A stretch of 64,000 nt of DNA from Candidatus Pelagisphaera phototrophica (lineage in GTDB: Bacteria > Verrucomicrobiota > Verrucomicrobiia > Opitutales > Opitutaceae), in NCBI RefSeq assembly GCF_014529625.1, contig NZ_CP076039.1, positions 3,224,001-3,288,000 on the forward strand, given 5' to 3'. The translations under genes and the position numbers were made by a program. Positions 1-8,610 of this stretch are shown here, piece after piece. A model generated the notes under the pieces. The model was not told the DNA's origin. It did not search any database and was given only the letters and a program-made list of their open reading frames with translations. Each line of letters starts with the position of its first letter. Within the stretch, counting starts at the first letter, position 1.

Positions 1-1043
1 ACAATGTCGTACACCCCGGCATTCGGATCACCTGGTTGTGTATCGAGAAACATGTCACGCATGCCATCTGTCTCCTTCCCCCAATGCACATGGAGATTAG
101 CATAGTTATTCAAATCCATATTCGAAAAATTTGCGTTTGGGTCGTACAATAGATCACTCCCCTCCTCCAGATGCGCTTTGCCGAACTTCGCCTGCTGAGT
201 GTGCGCCACGGGATTTGCCCAACCAAGATAGTCAAACCAGGCCTTGACCGCGGTATCGCGAAAGACCGCCCGTCGATTCACGTATCCCGTTTCCCCCGTT
301 CCATAGATGTCGTTTAAAAGCTCGTGATCGTCAAACGTGTAGAAGCTGGGCACATTGCTGTGCCATTCCATCATGTTTCTCCCACGATTCATGTAGGTCT
401 TGTAATTCTCCCATACTCCGGCGACCGCCGGAGCCAAATCCACGATCTCCGGAACCTCATCTTCAGGATTTAGCCGCACCTGCGATTTCCAAGCGGACGC
501 CGGAAAGTCTCTGTCCTCCTCATAGAGCCAGTCGCCATTGGCAATGGCGAAGTGAACTTTGTCCGTCACCTGATCATTAAGCGTATCATACAACGGCATA
601 CTAGGACCAAAACTGCTGACCCAGTTTTGGTTGATGCAGGAAGTGTACTCAAACTGGAAATTAAACAAGCCTTTCGGATTGTGCTCGGGATCCACATAGT
701 CATTTGAGTCTGGAAGCGTTTTAAAAGAACCCGCTAGCCCTTTGTCGACCGTATAGTAGTAGAGCGTGTCTGGATAGAGATTGGTAAGTGTAATAATTGC
801 CGTATTGTCATTCTCTATCTGCGATTCTACCAACTCTGAAACCATTAGCTGTTTCAATTTCTCCGTTCCGTAGCGAACTGACACCTCACCCGGCACATTG
901 GTTCGCACCCAAATACTCATTGTCGTCGTACTCGGCCGGCCAAGTATTGGCCCATGAGTTACTTTTAAATCAATGTACGAATCTTCTGAGTAGACAGGCA
1001 GAATCGAGAAGATAACGAAAAAAACAGGGAGGAGGTATTTCAT
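1..1043 (-). CDS. PhoD-like alkaline phosphatase / metallophosphoesterase, 5' part
   Basis: The gene runs off the left edge of the window, so only about 347 N-terminal residues are visible. Translation from the ATG at 1041-1043 gives a signal peptide (MKYLLPVFFVIFSILPVYSE), then a fibronectin-like N-terminal domain with TMSIWVRT and LYPDTLYYYTVD, typical of the PhoD N-terminal region. The start of the metallophosphatase domain follows with SCINQNW, AIANGDWLYEED and FYTFDDHE; the last matches the PhoD DDHE metal-ligand motif. Members of the family hydrolyse phosphate mono- and diesters in the periplasm or outside the cell. The C-terminal half lies outside the window, so completeness and substrate cannot be judged. 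The stretch between GDW and DDHE looks longer than in classic PhoD, which suits the diverse PhoD-like proteins of Verrucomicrobia. Confidence 0.8.
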   Translation of the reverse strand, partial: MKYLLPVFFVIFSILPVYSEDSYIDLKVTHGPILGRPSTTTMSIWVRTNVPGEVSVRYGTEKLKQLMVSELVESQIENDNTAIITLTNLYPDTLYYYTVDKGLAGSFKTLPDSNDYVDPEHNPKGLFNFQFEYTSCINQNWVSSFGPSMPLYDTLNDQVTDKVHFAIANGDWLYEEDRDFPASAWKSQVRLNPEDEVPEIVDLAPAVAGVWENYKTYMNRGRNMMEWHSNVPSFYTFDDHELLNDIYGTGETGYVNRRAVFRDTAVKAWFDYLGWANPVAHTQQAKFGKAHLEEGSDLLYDPNANFSNMDLNNYANLHVHWGKETDGMRDMFLDTQPGDPNAGVYDI

Positions 1044-1494
1044 AGACCCCATTATTTACCTCATCAGGTCGAGGCCAAGCGAATACTTGCTACGAAACTC
1101 AATTGGTTGTACTTAATTTAATCAAGAAACGTAACTGGCGAACCCTGTTCGCTCTTCACGGAGCAACTCAAAACCGTCTATGCTGCTTTGGCTATAACAG
1201 GAAAGAATTGAATATCAAGATGGCACGCTACTAGACTGGAACAGCTTTACCACAATACATGAGTTCAGAAATGGGACACTTTCCCGATCTCAAGGGAATC
1301 GGGGATACATCTATCAACGGATTCGAATTCGACTCCGCGAGAAATCTCTGGCACACTTCGCGAAGAGGCTTATATCGGCCAGGTCCTAAACGAGGAAAAG
1401 CGAAGTTTTATTCGCTAGCTCAAGGAGCTCCAGAAAAATAAATTTTTCAAAAAAGCAATATCTATACCCAATAATAGGATACTTTTTTGGTAGC
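1044..1494. other. intergenic stretch without a recognised gene
   Basis: A 60-codon open frame at 1259-1441 on the plus strand has no recognisable family. A neighbouring frame carries readable but stop-interrupted peptide (for example EEAYIGQVLNEEKRSF then a stop). This may be the decayed upstream part of the response-regulator remnant that follows, but the similarity is too weak to name. Confidence 0.4.
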
Positions 1495-1925
1495 TTGAAC
1501 GGACCCAACATTATTAACAAATTGGATATGCCCGTCGACGAGCCTTCTCCCAACCCTGCTATTACAGTAAACAAGGGTTCTCACGTTCTAATCGTCGATG
1601 AAAACGCGATAAACCAGGAAGTCCTCAAAGCCTTTTTGTCGAAGAATGGGTCCGAAGTCGACGAAGCCTTAAACGGGCAAGTAGCCGTTTCCATGTCCTT
1701 GGCTTCATACTAAGATCTGATATTCGTGGACTGTATGATACCTAAAACGGATAGCTATGAGGCAAGCAGAAACATTAGAACAAATATTCAAAATTCTAAT
1801 ACTGAAATACCCATTATCGCCCTGACCTCCAATGAGCTAAAAGGCGACCGAACAAAGTGACTTTAAGTAGGAATGGATGACTACCTAACAAAGCCCATCA
1901 TGCCAGCCAGCCTTTCGGCCATCCC
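1495..1925 (+). pseudogene. decayed response-regulator receiver domain
   Basis: One reading frame carries the ordered motifs of a CheY-like receiver: VLIVDENAINQEVLKAFL at the start of the domain, IFVDCMIP with the phospho-acceptor Asp, PIIALTSNE, and finally MDDYLTKPI with the conserved Lys. The frame is broken by stops at 1711-1713, 1858-1860 and 1864-1866. The last two fall where related receivers have Cys and Glu before GMDDYL, so they look like point mutations. The sequence resembles receivers of hybrid histidine kinases. No kinase part is recognisable upstream. It is almost certainly non-functional. Confidence 0.8.
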
Positions 1926-1975
1926 AGCAACATGGGCTTCAAAGGCTTCTGCCAGATAGTCGAGAATCCCGCCAA

Positions 1976-3763
1976 TCACAATCTCTCGACAACCGCGTAA
2001 TAGGCACTGACAAACTCACCCTCCCGCTTCCCCGTGATGAAGTTCCCGCGCAATTTAAAGTCTCCTGGCTGGAGATCCATCGTAAAGGTCACTTCTTCCG
2101 CGCCCTTCTTGACAGTCTTTTCCTCGTAATAGTCCGCTACATTCAGCGTCGCTCGGGTCGCGTTGATCGCCTTTCCAGGTGTTTCCCTAAAGGCAGTCAA
2201 GCCCGGAACAGGATCTCCTGGGGCGAGATCGTCATTTATTGCTCTGGGAAGCTCACGAGGCCAGCGACGGAGCGATATTTTGTAGATACCCGCTTCCTTT
2301 ACCCGCACCGCCCAGTATCCAGAGCCCTCCTTTGCACCTCGAATGAATCCTTGATGCCAGGGCGAAAGAGCATTGTCAGTCAACCAATCGTGGGCCGTCA
2401 ATTGTGTCGGATTGTCTGCCTTGTTTCCTAGTACCACTCTTTCATCAACCACAAATCCTGGTGAAATGCTGGCCCACCATCGATCATAAGCGTCACGCAA
2501 TCGCTTGACCGTTTCAGGGTTCCTCTTGGCAACATCCGTTTTCTGCTCCGGATCGGATTCCACATCGTAGAGTTCCGTTCCATTGATCAAACGCCAACGG
2601 TCCGTCATAGTGGAAGATTTCCGCCACTTGATCGGATCACGAACACGCTGCGAATCCGTAATTATAATACGGTCCGGCCAACTGGTTGGGGTTTGGTAAA
2701 TCAAAGGTACTAATGACCGCCCATCAAAGCTGTAGTCCATCGGGCCGTTCAATCCGCACAATTCGATCAAGGTTGGAAGAATGTCGATGTGAGCAGTGAG
2801 TCGCCCCACATCCCGGCCTTCTGTCAGATTGCCCGCGGGCCAATGCAGAAAAAAGGGAACTCGATGCCCCCCATCATACTCACTTCCCTTTTTACCCCGC
2901 ATGCCACCGGAGAAGATATTTTCACCGCTAGCTGTACCATTGTCGGTTGTGAAAATAAATATCGTGTTTTCTGCCAAGCCCTTCTTATCGAGCCATTCGC
3001 GCATCGCCCCGACATTCTCGTCGATGTTGGCGATCATTCCAAAAAAAATCGCTTCCCGCTCCGACAGGCCTTTTTCCACATATGGCTTCCAGTATTTTTC
3101 CGGGCAATGAAAAGGGCTGTGTGGGGCATTCGTGCAAATATAGGCCATAAAGGGCTTATCTTTCTTAACACTTTCTTCGATAAAACGCTGCGCTTCCTGA
3201 AAGTAAACATCCGTACAGTAGCCTTTGTATTTCTGGGGTTTACCGTTGTGAAAGTAGGTGTCATCGAAATAAGAGTTATCCCAAAAATCAGGTGTTTGCC
3301 CAACTCCACCTCCGCCGTGGCGCACGACTTCAGAGAATCCACGATCTTCGGGACGATAAGGATAATTGTCTCCCAGGTGCCATTTGCCAAACATCCCAGT
3401 AGCGTATCCGTTATCCAGAAACACATCTCCAAAAGTCAATTCACCCACACGCAAAAAGGATCGACCCATAATCGTGTGCCAAGGGCCCGCTCGATTCGTA
3501 TAGTGCCCGCTCATGAGGGCCCCTCTTGTTGGAGCGCAAGTGGGAGTCACGTGGTAGTCCGTCAGCCTAACCGACTCACCATAAAGCACATCCGTTGCTG
3601 GAGTTTCAAGAATGGGATTACCGTGAGCCGAGATATCTCCATAACCTTGGTCGTCTGTAATGACGAAAACGACATTGGGCTTGTCTGCGGCATAGGCAAA
3701 CGCAACAAACGAAAACGCCACTAAAAAAGGGCTGAAGAAACGGGATAGCTTATTGAGGTGCAT
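1976..3763 (-). CDS. secreted type I sulfatase (CAPTR)
   Basis: This is a 595-residue sulfatase of the alkaline-phosphatase superfamily. A signal peptide ends near AFAYA. Metal ligands are at DD37-38, the formylglycine site CAPTR at residues 76-80, GKWHLG around 126-131, and TTDNG with the Asp/Asn metal pair near 274-275. The C-terminal 110 residues or so after the catalytic fold (VKEAGIYKISLRRWP onward) look like an extra beta-sandwich, which makes the protein longer than its neighbours. The family removes sulfate esters from carbohydrates after Cys-to-formylglycine conversion by a maturase. It heads a run of three same-strand sulfatases with short gaps (199 and 53 bases) that probably share transcription. 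The third sulfatase of the run has a very similar active-site layout (HVSPTCAPTR). The substrate cannot be read from the sequence. Confidence 0.95.
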   Translation of the reverse strand: MHLNKLSRFFSPFLVAFSFVAFAYAADKPNVVFVITDDQGYGDISAHGNPILETPATDVLYGESVRLTDYHVTPTCAPTRGALMSGHYTNRAGPWHTIMGRSFLRVGELTFGDVFLDNGYATGMFGKWHLGDNYPYRPEDRGFSEVVRHGGGGVGQTPDFWDNSYFDDTYFHNGKPQKYKGYCTDVYFQEAQRFIEESVKKDKPFMAYICTNAPHSPFHCPEKYWKPYVEKGLSEREAIFFGMIANIDENVGAMREWLDKKGLAENTIFIFTTDNGTASGENIFSGGMRGKKGSEYDGGHRVPFFLHWPAGNLTEGRDVGRLTAHIDILPTLIELCGLNGPMDYSFDGRSLVPLIYQTPTSWPDRIIITDSQRVRDPIKWRKSSTMTDRWRLINGTELYDVESDPEQKTDVAKRNPETVKRLRDAYDRWWASISPGFVVDERVVLGNKADNPTQLTAHDWLTDNALSPWHQGFIRGAKEGSGYWAVRVKEAGIYKISLRRWPRELPRAINDDLAPGDPVPGLTAFRETPGKAINATRATLNVADYYEEKTVKKGAEEVTFTMDLQPGDFKLRGNFITGKREGEFVSAYYAVVERL

Positions 3764-3962
3764 AGGATGAAATATTTCTTTGGGACGGATTAGTGCAAGG
3801 CATTAAAAATTCGCGGTCAATCGGGGACCACAAATACTGAAAACTCTCTCAATTGTTTGGTCGAACGCCTGGGCCAATCAACCTTAGACCAATTTATCTG
3901 TATTTGAGGTCTCGACCACGAGCTGATTCTAAGGCTAAGAACATCTGATTCGTCCAGGTGGC

Positions 3963-5378
3963 CTAGTAATCCTCACCTCTATTGCTAGCTTCGCACGATT
4001 CTTGCCACTCCTCGAGTTGCTTTCGCATTTCGGCCGCGATCGTTGCGTGCTCGTCGATAATATTTTTCGACTCACTGGGATCATTGTCCAAATCATAAAG
4101 CTCCCACTCCACTACAGGAGCCGTTCCATTATCGCTCTTAAGCCTTTTCTTTCCAGGATTGTGAACCAATTTGAAGCGATTGTCATTTAGGGTAGCCATT
4201 CCATGCCCTTGGAATCCAATCGGGAACAATCGCCGGGTAGCGTTTCCTTCAATGAGTGGAACGATGGACACACCATCATAAGGTCTACGCTTCTCTTCTG
4301 GCAGCGTGTACCCAAGCACATCCAATACAGTCGCGAAGTAGTCGCTCGTCACTGCAGAAACTGATGTCTCACTACCCTCCACAACTTTTTCTGGCCACTC
4401 CAGCAGGCCAGGAACACGAACCCCTCCTTCATAGAGCGAGCGTTTTCGCCCCCGAAACGGTTCTGCAGTTCCTTGAGAACGGCCCTTTTTACCGGGATTT
4501 CCTTCCGGCCCATTGTCCGCAGCGAACCAAAGCATGGTATCCTCCGCGACTCCCAATTCTCTCAGGGCATTTCGCAAACGCCCCATCTGACGATCCACGG
4601 CGGTGATGACTGCATAGTAGTGCTGGGTATTTTCATCTAAATCTGGATACATGGCCAAGAACTCTGGGCCGCCGACTACAGGCAAGTGAGGCGCATGAAA
4701 CCAGATGACCGCGAAGAAGGGCTCATCCTCCTTAATCGCCTCTTCAATAAAAGGCAAAGCCTTGTCCATGACCATTCGTGCGGTGTCCCCCACCAATCCT
4801 TCAGTAGGACCATCCTCAATATTTCGTCCATTGTGGAAAAACAACACTCTTGGGTCTGTGATTCCGTTATGAGCATTCTTAGGGTCGTAGGGGTCCCAGG
4901 TCGAAACCGAGTACTCAGTGCTGAACCATTCGTCGAATCCGGACATACCCGGGGTCATGTAGTTCTTTTCCGGATTCCTTCCCTTCTTCCCAGAATAGTC
5001 CGGAGCCAAGGTCCCCAAATGCCATTTCCCAAAATGCCCTGTGGCATAGCCATGGTCTCTTAGAACTTCCGCCAATGTTATCTCATCTCGCTTCAAATGG
5101 CCCTGGTTCGCTGTGGGAATTCCATATCTATAGGGGTGCCTCCCCGTAAGCACAGAGCCTCGCGTCGGACTGCAAACCGGGGCGGCCGCATAGAAGCGTT
5201 CGAACCGCATTCCCGCCTTAGCCATCCGGTCGAGCTCTGGCGTAATGACCGTTTCATTACCATTGAACCCTACATCCCCCCAACCCAAGTCATCCGCCAT
5301 GCAGAGAATAATATTCGGTTTTGCAGCGAATACTGGCACTGCGAGGATTGTGAAAAAAACAGATAGGACAACCTTCAT
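3963..5378 (-). CDS. secreted type I sulfatase (CSPTR)
   Basis: A 471-residue sulfatase with signal peptide MKVVLSVFFTILAVPVFA, metal ligands ADD at 28-30, formylglycine site CSPTR at 69-73, GKWHLG, and AADNGPEG near the middle as the second metal pair. The basic segment GGVRVPGLLEWP and the C-terminal WELYDLDNDPSESKN are typical of arylsulfatase A-like enzymes. Its length is normal for the family and no key residue is missing. It lies between two other sulfatases on the same strand, so co-expression is likely. Predicted location is the periplasm or outside the cell, acting on a sulfated glycan. Confidence 0.95.
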   Translation of the reverse strand: MKVVLSVFFTILAVPVFAAKPNIILCMADDLGWGDVGFNGNETVITPELDRMAKAGMRFERFYAAAPVCSPTRGSVLTGRHPYRYGIPTANQGHLKRDEITLAEVLRDHGYATGHFGKWHLGTLAPDYSGKKGRNPEKNYMTPGMSGFDEWFSTEYSVSTWDPYDPKNAHNGITDPRVLFFHNGRNIEDGPTEGLVGDTARMVMDKALPFIEEAIKEDEPFFAVIWFHAPHLPVVGGPEFLAMYPDLDENTQHYYAVITAVDRQMGRLRNALRELGVAEDTMLWFAADNGPEGNPGKKGRSQGTAEPFRGRKRSLYEGGVRVPGLLEWPEKVVEGSETSVSAVTSDYFATVLDVLGYTLPEEKRRPYDGVSIVPLIEGNATRRLFPIGFQGHGMATLNDNRFKLVHNPGKKRLKSDNGTAPVVEWELYDLDNDPSESKNIIDEHATIAAEMRKQLEEWQESCEASNRGEDY

Positions 5379-5431
5379 ACCTTCGCTATTTGATAGTTAA
5401 GAATTCCCCCTTAAGCCTTGATCTTTGAACT

Positions 5432-6904
5432 TTAGATGTCCGGTTCGTTCCAATCAGGTATTCCCCGATCCCGCTTCTGTTGTTCATAGCGCACCCATTG
5501 CGGTTGTTCTTTGGTGTATGGACGACCCTCGTTCACCATTAGCGGCAGAGTCTCCTCCCACCAAGCATCGTAGACGTACCTCAACTGAGCCACGACTTCT
5601 GAATACTGGCCTGAAACATCCTTCTTTTCGTAGGGATCGTTCGAAATATCATAGAGTTCTCTATTGTTTACGAATCGCCACCGCTCGGTCCGGACCGCGC
5701 AATCTGTAAACTTGCTCAAATTCGGATCCTCTCCCTTTTCCCAACGGCCCTTGTGGATGAACAAGTGCCTATCAGCCCAATCCGCGTTTGGATTATTCAT
5801 TAGACGTATCATGTCTCTTCCGTCCAATTTTTGAATACCAGCAGGAATCGACGTTCCGGATAATGTGGCAAATGTTCGGAAAAGATCGACGTGTGCCGTG
5901 AGGGCCTTGATGTCTACGCCCTCCCCAAGCTTCCCTTTCCACCGCCAAAATGCCGGCACATGGGTTCCTCCCTCATAAGGAGAGCCTTTGCCCGTTTTAA
6001 ATCCTGCCGTGAACAGGCTTACCTTCTCACCATTCAACGTGGCGGAGCGACCTGCTTGACCATTGTCGGTCATAAAGATGACCAGCGTATCTTCCCACAG
6101 GTCCCACTCATCGAGCTTATCCATAAGGATGCCAAAGTTGTCATCGATATTCTCAATCATCCCGTAGCGCCCCGCCGTGTTTTTATCGTAGCCCAAGTCG
6201 GTAAATCGCTTGGCATAACTTTCCGGAGCAATCATGGGACCGTGGGGCGCATTTGGCGTTATGTAAGCAAAGAATGGCTTACCCGTCTCATCCATCTCTC
6301 GAATCCATCCCAGTGCCGCTTTAAAGAAGATGTCCGTGCAGAAGCCTTTCGTCTGTACAATGGTGTCGTTGTGCAAAATTACATTATTGAAATAGCGGTC
6401 ATCCTTATTGGGCGGAAAATCAGCGCAGCTTCCCTCGTAGGCTTGCCCAATTCCGCCTGCTCCGTGAATAAAGGTTTCCGTAAACCCACGATTATAAGGT
6501 TGATGGGCGTCTTCATCCCCTAGATGCCATTTCCCAAAAATCCCGGTTTCGTAGCCGTTCTGGCTTAACAGCTCTGGAATCGTCGTGCTCGAAAGTGCCA
6601 TGATCTCCCGCTCCTTGATCGTGTGAGTAACACCGTTCTTAAACTCATGTCGCCCACTCATCATCGCCGCACGAGTAGGGGCACAGGTCGGGCTCACGTG
6701 AAACTCAGTGAAGCGCGTCGACAATCCATAAAAGCGATCGAGGTTCGGTGTGCGCAATACCGGATTCCCCAGGCAGCTCAAATCACCCATCCCCTGATCA
6801 TCTGTCATCACGAGGATGATATTGGGGCGGGAATCCTTCAAACTTGCGGCTTGTAGCGCAGCTAAGGCGTACAGGGAAAAGATAATACTTAGTATTAATC
6901 TCAT
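5432..6904 (-). CDS. secreted type I sulfatase (CAPTR)
   Basis: A 490-residue sulfatase with signal peptide MRLILSIIFSLYALAALQAA, MTDDQG metal ligands, formylglycine site CAPTR at 74-78, GKWHLGDED and FMTDNGQAGR. Its overall layout (HVSPTCAPTR, FIHGAGGIGQ, KGFCTDIFF) parallels the sulfatase at 1976-3763, suggesting an old duplication, but it lacks that protein's long C-terminal extension. It is the first of the three-sulfatase run and follows the MFS transporter by 35 bases, so the transporter may be in the same transcript. It probably desulfates a glycan outside the inner membrane. Confidence 0.95.
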   Translation of the reverse strand: MRLILSIIFSLYALAALQAASLKDSRPNIILVMTDDQGMGDLSCLGNPVLRTPNLDRFYGLSTRFTEFHVSPTCAPTRAAMMSGRHEFKNGVTHTIKEREIMALSSTTIPELLSQNGYETGIFGKWHLGDEDAHQPYNRGFTETFIHGAGGIGQAYEGSCADFPPNKDDRYFNNVILHNDTIVQTKGFCTDIFFKAALGWIREMDETGKPFFAYITPNAPHGPMIAPESYAKRFTDLGYDKNTAGRYGMIENIDDNFGILMDKLDEWDLWEDTLVIFMTDNGQAGRSATLNGEKVSLFTAGFKTGKGSPYEGGTHVPAFWRWKGKLGEGVDIKALTAHVDLFRTFATLSGTSIPAGIQKLDGRDMIRLMNNPNADWADRHLFIHKGRWEKGEDPNLSKFTDCAVRTERWRFVNNRELYDISNDPYEKKDVSGQYSEVVAQLRYVYDAWWEETLPLMVNEGRPYTKEQPQWVRYEQQKRDRGIPDWNEPDI

Positions 6905-6939
6905 AGTTTCAATTATCCAGTTTAGACGCTTGCTCTACA

Positions 6940-8445
6940 TCAATCTAGACTGACCGGTTTATACCCCCCTTTGGACTTGAAGTAGAGAAACAAGGCCAAG
7001 TAGGAAACAAAAAGGAATCCAGGAAGCATCGCTTGTCGGAAAAAGGCCCGCTTTTTGTTGGTATTGACGATCGCCCCTAATTTGGCGGCGTTCTCGCTGT
7101 CGAGAGCGTCCACCGCAGCCATATTCAAACTGGGGGTCTCGCCAAACATCCCTGAGCGGATCCCCCCATCAACAATCGCATGCAACGCCGGCTCTTGTTC
7201 CCTCAAGTCAGCATCGATTCCTTCGTCAAGAAAGAGCCCCATCAGAGGCGTACCCAATATTCCCATACCAAGGACCCCAACCGCTGAAACCCCATTCAAG
7301 GTCAGTGCACCGCCACGAGGAAACTGTTCTGACACCACTCCCAATGTTGTCGACCAGAGAAAGGTCTTTCCAAACGCGTACACAATCGCGGCAACTACCA
7401 TTATCCCCGCCGGGGCCAATCCTAGGAACAGCAGACCCACAACCGCCAGACCGGCGCTTAGCACGAGAAGGCCAATCGGGGAAAACTTGTGAACGATAGG
7501 GCCGGCATAAAATCTCAGAATAGTCATGATGATAGAGACCATCACAAAAATCCAACCCGCGGCCTTCGGGAAATCGGCTTCCAGAAGTGAAGCCATCCAT
7601 CCATCCGTGCCCAGCTCTGTTGTGGCAAGAAAGGGCATCGTAACGAGGATCAGCACGAACATCCAATTGCCAAGGGCTCCCGTAAAAAGGTAGGCCCCTA
7701 TCGCTACTACCAATGCAATCACTAAAGTGATGCCCACAGAAATGGTTAGCGGTTCCGCCAGGAGCGTGTTCGCTACTTGAATAATACCCATCACAGTGAG
7801 CCACGCGATTATAAAGAATCCCACTGCTCCCACTTCCCTCAACATGTCACGGAAGCTCACGCCAGCGGCTACCCGTTCCTGCACGGGAAAACGGCGCTTC
7901 GCAATCATAGCCGCGTATATCAATACCGGAATGAGGCATACGCCGAACTTCACCGTTAGGCTCAATCCGCCTAGAAACAAAGCCGCCACAGCGCCTAAAG
8001 CGAGACCCGCAGGCCAGCCCGCATGCAATATATTTAGCCACTTCGACTTTTCCTTGTTGTAGATCGTCGCCACTATGGGGTTGATAAAGGCCTCAACGGT
8101 ACCATTAGCGATTGCTACTAGAAAGGTACTCCAGTAAAGTCCCGAAGCGGACTTGTTGATGACCGCATATACGGTCCCTATTACTGCCAAGGTATGGGCC
8201 ACTATGGCGAAGTAGGCAGTGGCCTTGTATCCAACTTTATCAATTACCAGACTGAAAAATATGATGCTAAAGGCAAATGGCCATAGACCGACTCCGAGGA
8301 TCTGCCCAATTTCGGATTGGGTAAAGCCGAACTCGTTGACCAATTCACCGACGACTACCGTTCTTAGTCCAAAAAAGAAAGAGGTCGCGACTAGGGCAAT
8401 AAAACAGGCAGAGAAGAGCTTCTTGTTCTCTATTTCGTCATTCAT
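6940..8445 (-). CDS. MFS transporter, about 12 membrane segments
   Basis: A 501-residue integral membrane protein from the ATG at 8443-8445 (MNDEIENKKLFSACFIALVA). The open frame extends to a TTG at 8533-8535, but the extra 30 residues are hydrophilic and unlike the family. Hydrophobic segments run through the protein, with FGFTQSEIGQILG in the loop after the first segment and LHAGWPAGLALGAVAALF near helix 5, a layout seen in sugar/proton symporter-like MFS members. A hydrophilic region near residues 420-460 lies before the last helix, and the C-terminus ends in YFKSKGGYKPVSLD. It lies between sulfatases on the same strand. Uptake of a sugar or oligosaccharide released by the sulfatase block is a reasonable inference but not shown by the sequence. 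Confidence 0.85.
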   Translation of the reverse strand: MNDEIENKKLFSACFIALVATSFFFGLRTVVVGELVNEFGFTQSEIGQILGVGLWPFAFSIIFFSLVIDKVGYKATAYFAIVAHTLAVIGTVYAVINKSASGLYWSTFLVAIANGTVEAFINPIVATIYNKEKSKWLNILHAGWPAGLALGAVAALFLGGLSLTVKFGVCLIPVLIYAAMIAKRRFPVQERVAAGVSFRDMLREVGAVGFFIIAWLTVMGIIQVANTLLAEPLTISVGITLVIALVVAIGAYLFTGALGNWMFVLILVTMPFLATTELGTDGWMASLLEADFPKAAGWIFVMVSIIMTILRFYAGPIVHKFSPIGLLVLSAGLAVVGLLFLGLAPAGIMVVAAIVYAFGKTFLWSTTLGVVSEQFPRGGALTLNGVSAVGVLGMGILGTPLMGLFLDEGIDADLREQEPALHAIVDGGIRSGMFGETPSLNMAAVDALDSENAAKLGAIVNTNKKRAFFRQAMLPGFLFVSYLALFLYFKSKGGYKPVSLD

Positions 8446-8577
8446 AAGGGGATAGCGGTTGAGTGAGGGGGAGGAGTATTTGGGAAAGAAGAACATCCTC
8501 TGCAAGGTCCAACTATTTTCAAGTGGAATTCCCAATAAAAATAGAACCGGCTTCTAGCCGATTAACCAACTCGAGGC

Positions 8578-8598
8578 AACAGGCAGGAGGCCTGTTAC
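8578..8598. repeat. short palindrome of the AACAGGC...GCCTGTT type
   Basis: AACAGGC-AGGAG-GCCTGTT is an exact 7-base inverted repeat in the gap between the MFS gene and the next sulfatase. Its core resembles the longer hairpins at 57738-57798 and 44979-45000. It may be a degraded copy or a weak terminator for the upstream sulfatase. Confidence 0.4.
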
Positions 8599-8610
8599 AC
8601 TCTATTCTAT

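Noticed and set aside
2789-3724. 311-codon open frame on the plus strand
   Set aside because: It is antisense to the sulfatase at 1976-3763, shows no family motif, and the sulfatase frame has all the catalytic residues.
8446-8535. N-terminal extension of the MFS transporter from a TTG
   Set aside because: The 30 extra residues are polar and aromatic, and the ATG at 8443-8445 starts just before the first membrane helix.
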